From Chrysomallon squamiferum (Eukaryota > Mollusca > Gastropoda > Neomphalida > Peltospiridae), in assembly GCA_012295275.1 (NCBI GenBank), contig CM022665.1, positions 32,312,022 to 32,376,021 of the forward strand: a stretch of 64,000 bases of DNA, written 5' to 3'. Positions 27,472 through 64,000 of this stretch are shown piece by piece; within the stretch, counting starts at the first letter, position 1, and the number at the start of each line of letters is the position of its first letter. The notes beneath the pieces were generated by a model. The model searched no databases and had not been told where the DNA came from. It saw nothing but the letters and a program-made list of their open reading frames with translations. Both the position numbers and the translations under genes were made by a program.

Positions 27472-27758
27472 TACATGACATCTTGGACACGAATACTATA
27501 GGTTCGTCAAGTCTGACTTAGTAATTATTGCTTCGACGAAATAAAAAACTTTCTGGCAGTTAAGAGACAATCGAAATCAGAGTCACTTAATTTTATAATT
27601 GTTAATGACTTTTTGAAAAAAAAAAAAATGTTTCTAAAAGGTTTAACTGAAGAGTTTGGAGAGAAGTGCTTGTAAAACACTGATGCCTATACCATTCAAG
27701 AACCCATACTAACTGAGGCTGTCAGGTGGTTTGTCCTGATTGTACATGCTGAGCCGTG

Positions 27759-27780
27759 TGAGGTAGAAGCGGTATATGTT
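27759..27780 (-). promoter_or_regulatory. let-7 target site 1 (8mer plus 3' pairing) in lin-28 3' UTR
   Basis: The transcript strand contains CTACCTCA, a perfect 8mer match to the let-7 seed. Aligned to the conserved bilaterian let-7, bases 1-8 pair fully, 10-11 pair, 14-18 pair (one G-U) after a one-base shift, and 20-22 pair. It lies 812 bases after the stop codon and before the first AATAAA. lin-28 is a conserved let-7 target in nematodes and vertebrates. Confidence 0.75.
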
Positions 27781-28022
27781 AAAACTCCTCGGGCCTTTGT
27801 ACAACAAATAATGTTGTTTTTTGTTTGTTTGTTTGTTTTGAAGTTGTTGTGTTTTTTTTTTTTTTTTGTTATCATTTTAAACATTTTAAATTTATAAGCA
27901 AATTCTGAAAAGATGAAAAATAAATCTTTCGACATTTCTAACTCTTTTTAAACTCTGATAAAATGTTTTAAAATAATATATAATTAATGCTTCAAATAAA
28001 CTTATTATCGGATGCTTCATTC

Positions 28023-28053
<31 letters not shown>

Positions 28054-28591
28054 TTCTGATAAATTACAGAAATGATAGGGATAACGTCATGATTTAAATG
28101 TCCAAACATGTCGTAAACTTAAAAATATTCGTCGAATTATTATTACTTTCGTCCTAAAATATTTTTTTTTACTTTTCTGATCACAAAAGATCAAGAGAAC
28201 CTTAAATACACAGTTGGCCTACTCCAAATGATTAACTCTGACTTAAAATTAATCGAATTTGGAGCAATAATTATATGACACCAAAATGAAAATTCTAAAA
28301 TAAGAACACTGACCATCATCTCTCGATGGACGAGGTCAGTGTAAATATACAACCACGAGGAAACATTAAATCCATCGAAACCAAATGTCAGCAGGTTTTG
28401 AATGGAAAATTCGACCTGGTCTTAACTTGAGTAACAGGACTTTGTCTGTATGTTGCGTAAAAGACTGTGATGTCACAAGACGCATTTAAAAAAAAAAAAA
28501 AAAAAAAGTAGAAAAAAAATGCCACTCGTTGGCAACATTATGTTTTGTCTGTAAAGCTATAGGTAAAAATGTCACGTGGTATCCCTTGGCG

Positions 28592-59240
<30,649 letters not shown>

Positions 59241-59797
59241 TGTGGTGGTCTCGTAGTCTCCCAGTGGCGGTATCACGGATCACAGTCGTGCACGTTACGT
59301 CCTCATGGAGCTAACGTAAATCCAAGAATTGAAAAAAAAAAAAAAAAAAAAAATTCACACGGTGAAAAAATAAATATATAACGACACCTCTGTCCAGTGG
59401 CCGTTTCACCCTAACCCTTCTTCCATGTGACCTACAATTACTCCGAGATTTGTACTAATTACAAATACTCTTCCAATAAATCCGCCTGGTAACAGCCAAC
59501 CAGAAATTAGGTTTGCCTGTCACTCAGAATGGGACGGAAAAAAAAATTCAATGGACGCCAAATGACCACACACAATGGCGGTTCCTTAATGGATTAAAAC
59601 AGAAAGTCAGTGAATTTTCTTTATGTGAAAAAATAAGCTGCTGGTGAAGATCGTTGTATTCCATCTATGCGACCGCAGATTTTATTATGCTAAAATAAGA
59701 ATGTAGATTTTCAAACATATACTTGTAGGAGGAGCAGTTGGAAAATTTGGGGCGGAGTTAAAAACCAATACTGTCATCACAATTTCAGTGCGGACTG

Positions 59798-59810
59798 AGG
59801 TCAAAGGTCA
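59798..59810 (+). promoter_or_regulatory. Perfect DR1 nuclear-receptor element
   Basis: AGGTCAAAGGTCA: two perfect AGGTCA half-sites with one-base spacing, about 560 bases upstream of the lin-28 exon 1 ATG. DR1 is bound by HNF4, RXR/USP and COUP-TF/Seven-up type receptors. Confidence 0.6.
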
Positions 59811-60114
59811 AATGCATAAGATATTACGCTCTGCCGGGGTGAGTTTGGCCATTGTATCAACAAGGTATTTAGAGCTAGAAGTAGTGAAAATGATGTATTA
59901 ATCAGGAATTATGTTTCCATGCATCACTGCGAAGGTTATTGATTTCAGTTTGCATTTGTGTTTTGTTGCAGTTGTCGGTGTTCTTTTTAAACCAAGTAAT
60001 GGCCGAGTCCATTGTCCTTTTAATACTGAAGGATAACGACATTTCCTTGCACTTATTTTTCTTGCTGTTGTGATCGTTGTTGTTGTTGAAGAAGAAGAAA
60101 ATAACTGTACAGTT

Positions 60115-60127
60115 TGACCTTTGACAT
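60115..60127 (-). promoter_or_regulatory. Degenerate DR1 nuclear-receptor element
   Basis: Minus strand ATGTCAAAGGTCA: one perfect half-site and one with a single mismatch, DR1 spacing, about 310 bases from the perfect DR1. Confidence 0.3.
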
Positions 60128-60390
60128 ATATGCAAAGCTAAGGGGCAGGCTTCCAGCAGAGCACGCCCGTTGAACCCTACGACTTAACCACGCCCTGCAG
60201 TTCCGTGTGTGGAACATGCATGTCGAATTAAGCTCTGCTGATGATTGAATACTTCGAGAAAAACTATATTTACTACATACTATATTTTCTACATTTACTC
60301 AGTACACTAAACACATAATGATTAATTTCAATATTGCTTTAGAAGAAAAAAACAGAACCTCCGTGAGAACTTTACACTTCACAGCCGTAT

Positions 60391-60980
60391 TTACTACTAC
60401 TACTACAGCTATTACTATTTCTACTACTACTACTATTATTACTACTACTACTACTACAGCAGCTGCTGTTACTACTATTACTTCTACTTTTGTCATTAGA
60501 GTAACTACTGTTATCAATTCAAGATTTTCAGTAACACTGATACCCTTAAGTCTGCAACCACTATCATTACTTTCACTACAGTTATTACTACAGCTACTAC
60601 TGCTACTATTACTACTACTACCACTACTACTATTAATAAAACTGCTGCTGCTTCTACAACTACAGATACTACTACTAATACTACGACTACTACTTGCAGT
60701 ACAATAACCATCCTGGTCCCAGTACCACCAACATCACCACTACTACTACTACTCCTATGATTACTAGTACTACTACTACTACTGCTACTATACTATTACT
60801 ACTGCTGCTACTACTACTACTGTTACTATTATTACTACTACTATGACTATTACTGCTACTACTACTACTACTACTACTACTACTATTACTATTACCATTG
60901 CAACTACTAATACTATTACTGCTGCTATTAATATATCTATTACTACTATTACAACAGCTACCATAGTAGTAGTAGTATTA
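60391..60980. repeat. Degenerate ACT trinucleotide tract (about 590 bp)
   Basis: Almost continuous ACT with TTA, GCT and CTG variants; the last 20 bp flip to TAG. It lies about 1.15-1.75 kb upstream of the lin-28 exon 1 ATG. The long Thr- and Leu-rich ORFs here are by-products of the repeat. Confidence 0.9.
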
Positions 60981-61314
60981 AAAGTTTATGTTAAAAAAAA
61001 ATATATAGTCTTTTACATGTTCTGTAACTAATATTAGTCTCTGTTTAAGCATCGCAACTTCAGGGCAATTTAACAACGCAATAGAAACACTAATATAATC
61101 TCTATTAGTCAGCTTCCAGTCATTTCAAGAAAGGATTGAAACCAAAACGGGCTTGGAAAGCAAACAGAAGACTTGAGGCGACATTTATGAATCATTTTCA
61201 CATGACAATCATTCAGAATTTCATAAAATATTATAAACACAAATACCTGCCATAACCTCTTCTTTGAACTAATTAGCGTTTGTGAAAATTAAAAAGACAA
61301 ATCAAATTATAATA

Positions 61315-61524
61315 CTATTCACACATCCCATAATGCTGAGATTTTTTTTCAGGAATAAAAAGCGTTATAAATATTGTATTTATAATAGAAATGAGCACAC
61401 CCAGAACACACCTTGTTTTCCACTGTGAATCATGGTATTTATCGATCGGTCGACCAAACCACAGCAAAACTTCGCCGTTGTTGCAGTATACCACTCTTAG
61501 CTCATTTTCAAATCCAAATGTCAC
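61315..61524 (-). CDS. Exon-like ORF, unassigned
   Basis: 69 codons open on the minus strand; the core ELRVVYCNNGEVLLWFGRP and IDKYHDSQWKT is well-mixed sequence, ending at a good donor ACAAG|GTGTGT. No good acceptor is visible upstream, and the plus strand is open as well. Could be an exon of a gene lying upstream of lin-28 or chance. Confidence 0.18.
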   Translation of the reverse strand: MTFGFENELRVVYCNNGEVLLWFGRPIDKYHDSQWKTRCVLGVLISIINTIFITLFIPEKKSQHYGMCE

Positions 61525-62228
61525 TCAGTTCAGTCTTCGTATTTTAATTGTTCATTTATTCATTCGTTTCATTCATTTATTCTTTCATCGACTCACTTAT
61601 CTATTTATTTATTTTTTCATATTTATTATCTGTTTATTCAAACTGATAATTATATCTTAATATATTATTCTTTTCTTATGAATTTTTTTTTGTCATCGTT
61701 TCTTCTTTTTTTTCCGCACATTTTCATTCATATATTCTTTCATTCATTCATTCATTCTTCCTTTTTTCCCCCTTCCTTCCTTTCTCGGAATTTACCTCCA
61801 TCACACACTTTAAAATAAGGAATAGGTACCTAAGCCATGTAACTAAGTACATGATGTGTGTACGACGTGTAAGTAGTGACTGACATAAAACATACTAAGT
61901 ACTCTGCCGTTCAAAGAGAAAGGCGATATGGAGCTAACAAGAAAAATAAGGTTCGGGCTACTAAAAGGTCAAGCTTAAGAAACTATTCTGGCAGAGATAC
62001 CGTGGTTTATCTGGAGGCTATTGCCAACAAAACACAGTCGCTAAGTTAAGAAGTATACAAAAGGGTTTGAGAAATAATCACTCTCGGGACAATTAGAGAA
62101 TGCAGTAAAATAGGTGCAGGGGAGGGTAAAAGAGGGCCCGGTACCCATTTGTTCTGGAGAAAACTTGTAAGAGAAACGGGCCTTAAAGATTTTAGTGATG
62201 TCATGTCAAGGAATATTGTGATTTTCTT

Positions 62229-62232
62229 TCCT

Positions 62233-62264
<32 letters not shown>

Positions 62265-62271
62265 TCCTTTC
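62229..62271. repeat. TTTC microsatellite
   Basis: About nine CTTT units, followed by T- and A-rich runs to 62340. Confidence 0.9.
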
Positions 62272-62712
62272 TTCTTCATCTTCTTTTTTTATTTTTTTAT
62301 TATTATTATTATTTTTTTTTAAATTAAAAAAAAAAATTAAGATTAAATATACAATTAGATCTGTTTATCATATGATTAGATGTTACTGAATAAATCTCTG
62401 TTACAGGTGTTATTCCAAAAAATTAGACGTTTGTTTGGCCTCCAGGATCATAAAAAAGAAAAGAAAAAAAAAAGTATAATGTGTGTATGTGTGTGTGTGT
62501 GCGCGCAGTTTTCACTAATCAGTATCCTGGGTTATCAATTCAATAATAAAAATTAAACGAAGCATTCAGGTGCTACTATTAATTTATCATCATAAAAAGA
62601 TAATCCATAAACTACATTATTTCTTGTTAAACTCAGAGGACTGGCCTAAGTCAGACATCGGCTTCTGTACAGGCATTTAAAAAGTATTTTTCCAAGCACA
62701 TTTTAATGGTCA

Positions 62713-62714
62713 TC

Positions 62715-62768
<54 letters not shown>

Positions 62769-62800
62769 AATAATAATAATAATAATAATGTAGTTAATAA

Positions 62801-62840
<40 letters not shown>
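62713..62840. repeat. CAA, TAA, ATAA compound microsatellite
   Basis: 18 CAA, 8 TAA and about 9 ATAA units in succession. Confidence 0.95.
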
Positions 62841-63175
62841 CAGGACCACCGTAGATCGACACATCTGAGCACCCAAATCAATTAAAATGACACAAAACTT
62901 TTGACTGCTTTTGGAAGACTTTGAAAACAAATGGTTTACAGAAAGGATATATGAATTATTCTCAGATTAGTGATGACAGTTTCGTTTATATTTCCACAAT
63001 CAAAAGAGCGATATAGACTTTTCCATTATTTATTTGTCATTGTTGAGGATATTAAAACTGTTATAAACAAATATAATCCAAAATGGTAATTATAGACTAT
63101 TTACGACATTCATATTTCCTTTTCAGTCTTTTACCTTTCCATCCTGTTGACCTAGATAGATGTAAATAACATATT

Positions 63176-63423
63176 TTATTTGTATAAATAATGGTGTTTA
63201 AAAAACCCCATCGACTTAGTTATGTTTTTGGTTTTACTTTTTACAGCAGCTGAATACATCGATAGCGCGGACTTCCGATAATTGTGACCAACTTGATTGA
63301 TGTTATTTTGGAAGCTGATGTTACGAGAAGCCATGGTGTCTTCCTGTTGATGCTTCATGTAATGTATTTCTGAAAACATATTGTGATTAATAGCTCTTAG
63401 ACAACCTTTTTTCCTCAGTCTCA
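63176..63423 (-). CDS. Exon-like ORF upstream of lin-28, unassigned
   Basis: Minus-strand acceptor ATTATTTCTTTAG ends at 63424. The frame then stays open for 82 codons, with an internal ATG at 63334 in a perfect context (GACACCATGG) beginning MASRNISFQNNINQVGHNYR. A donor-like GCT|GTAAAA at 63244 would end a 30-codon coding piece in phase 0. The plus strand has an excellent acceptor (TTTTACTTTTTACAG, ends 63246) over the same bases, so the strand is not settled. No family recognised. Confidence 0.2.
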
Positions 63424-63578
63424 CTAAAGAAATAATAGTAATGATTCTGTTATAGTTTCACTCATATCTGCACCCACAACACACTTATACACACATATAC
63501 ATGCTTACATGCTCACAAACACACACACACATACACACACACAACACACATTCACAAACACAAAACAGACACACACAC

Positions 63579-63579
<1 letters not shown>

Positions 63580-63651
<72 letters not shown>
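63580..63651. repeat. AG microsatellite
   Basis: 36 AG units preceded by CA-rich sequence from 63500. Confidence 0.97.
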
Positions 63652-63654
<3 letters not shown>

Positions 63655-63688
63655 GTTACTGCAGTTATATTTTCTCACACTGTTTCAG

Positions 63689-63805
63689 TTTGTAACACTT
63701 GCAGGGTATTCGGCTCTTTCTGATAACCTACCTTACGACTGTTTTAGACCTTCACCTTCAAACGATGTTTATTTATTGTTATCGACTTATCTTGGCACAG
63801 CATAA
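63689..63805 (+). other. Exon-like segment after a good acceptor near the window end
   Basis: TTCTCACACTGTTTCAG is followed by 38 open codons, FVTLAGYSALSDNLPYDCF and onward, to TAA. It directly follows an AG microsatellite. Unrecognised. Confidence 0.15.
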
Positions 63806-64000
63806 TCAAGATGTTCAGTGCACGATGCAGGTAATTCCCTGACAGTACTAATGTACTGAGTAGAAGCGAATTGGTTATAATTAATACATGTATTTTTAAG
63901 TCATGCATGTTTTAAAAATATTAAATATATTTGTGTTATAAAAAAAATAAACATTTACGGCAGTAAATTAGCAAACAAAATGAAAGTATTAGGTAATTTT

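Larger units (their letters stand above)
25200..28591 (-). other. lin-28: Predicted lin-28 3' UTR
   Basis: No further splice-compatible coding follows the stop at 28592. The segment carries five let-7 seed matches on the transcript strand, and no other gene was recognised here. The first canonical AATAAA (minus strand) is at 27466-27471, giving a short UTR of about 1.1 kb with the best let-7 site. Longer forms reaching later AATAAA signals, such as 25221-25226, would include all five. Poly-U runs (plus-strand A runs at 28486-28507 and 28023-28038) and a TA repeat lie within it. The true 3' end is inferred. Confidence 0.45.
59241..60240 (-). promoter_or_regulatory. Presumed upstream promoter region of lin-28
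   Basis: About 1 kb of GC-richer sequence directly upstream of the exon 1 ATG. On the plus strand it contains a YY1-like AATGGCGG (59574-59581), a GC box GGGGCGGAG (59749-59757), a CCAAT box (59765-59769), a perfect DR1 (59798-59810) and a degenerate DR1 (60115-60127). No TATA box at a fixed distance could be tied to a start site. A 23-base A run (from about 59331) lies in or near the 5' UTR. Confidence 0.4.
60981..64000. other. Sequence upstream of lin-28, no assigned gene
   Basis: Holds three unassigned exon-like ORFs (listed), several microsatellites, and ATTC/TTTA short repeats at 61550-61780. The stretch 61800-62200 is less AT-biased, with no clear exon. Confidence 0.5.

Noticed and set aside
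27759-27780. A let-7-like microRNA gene on the plus strand
   Set aside because: The sequence resembles let-7 but differs in the 3' half, and no complementary star arm lies within hairpin distance. Its position after the lin-28 stop fits a target site instead.

Overview
This is a stretch of an animal nuclear genome. It is very AT-rich, full of microsatellites and simple-sequence tracts, and its genes have long GT-AG introns. The one gene I can identify with confidence is the heterochronic RNA-binding gene lin-28, on the minus strand. Its cold-shock domain is of the protostome type ([19 protein letters not shown]), while the stretch after it (GPGGDECKGSDRRP) keeps a vertebrate-like form. Together with the genome texture this suggests a spiralian, probably a mollusc and possibly a cephalopod; the taxon is inferred, not proven.

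Layout. (1) 1-7.3 kb: a possible plus-strand gene start, with twin CCAAT boxes, a signal-anchor-like first exon at 1413-1487 and a phase-compatible exon at 7203-7277, among microsatellites and a 150-bp dispersed direct repeat. (2) 7.3-25 kb: AT-rich sequence with no identified gene, holding degenerate tandem repeats, one YY1-type motif and a few exon-like islands. (3) 25.2-28.6 kb: the predicted lin-28 3' UTR, with an 8mer let-7 site that also pairs with the microRNA 3' end and four more let-7 seed matches. (4) 28,592-59,240: lin-28 coding exons 4, 3, 2 and 1, with introns of 2.1, 4.6 and 23.5 kb. The splice phases join exactly into a 178-residue protein. A second possible first exon at 45,309-45,324 has the same phase and would give an alternative Gly-rich N-terminus. 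Intron 1 also holds a perfect inverted repeat with arms of at least 102 bp, and several degenerate satellite arrays. (5) 59.2-64 kb: the presumed upstream promoter region of lin-28 (CCAAT, GC box, a perfect DR1 nuclear-receptor element), a 590-bp degenerate ACT-repeat tract, and exon-like ORFs that I could not assign.

How the parts fit: the sequence supports a lin-28/let-7 regulatory loop. LIN-28 blocks let-7 maturation through its cold-shock domain and zinc knuckles, and let-7 represses lin-28 through its 3' UTR. Alternative first exons and nuclear-receptor or E-box elements could add developmental control. No transposon coding domain, tRNA, rRNA, CRISPR or microRNA gene was recognised.
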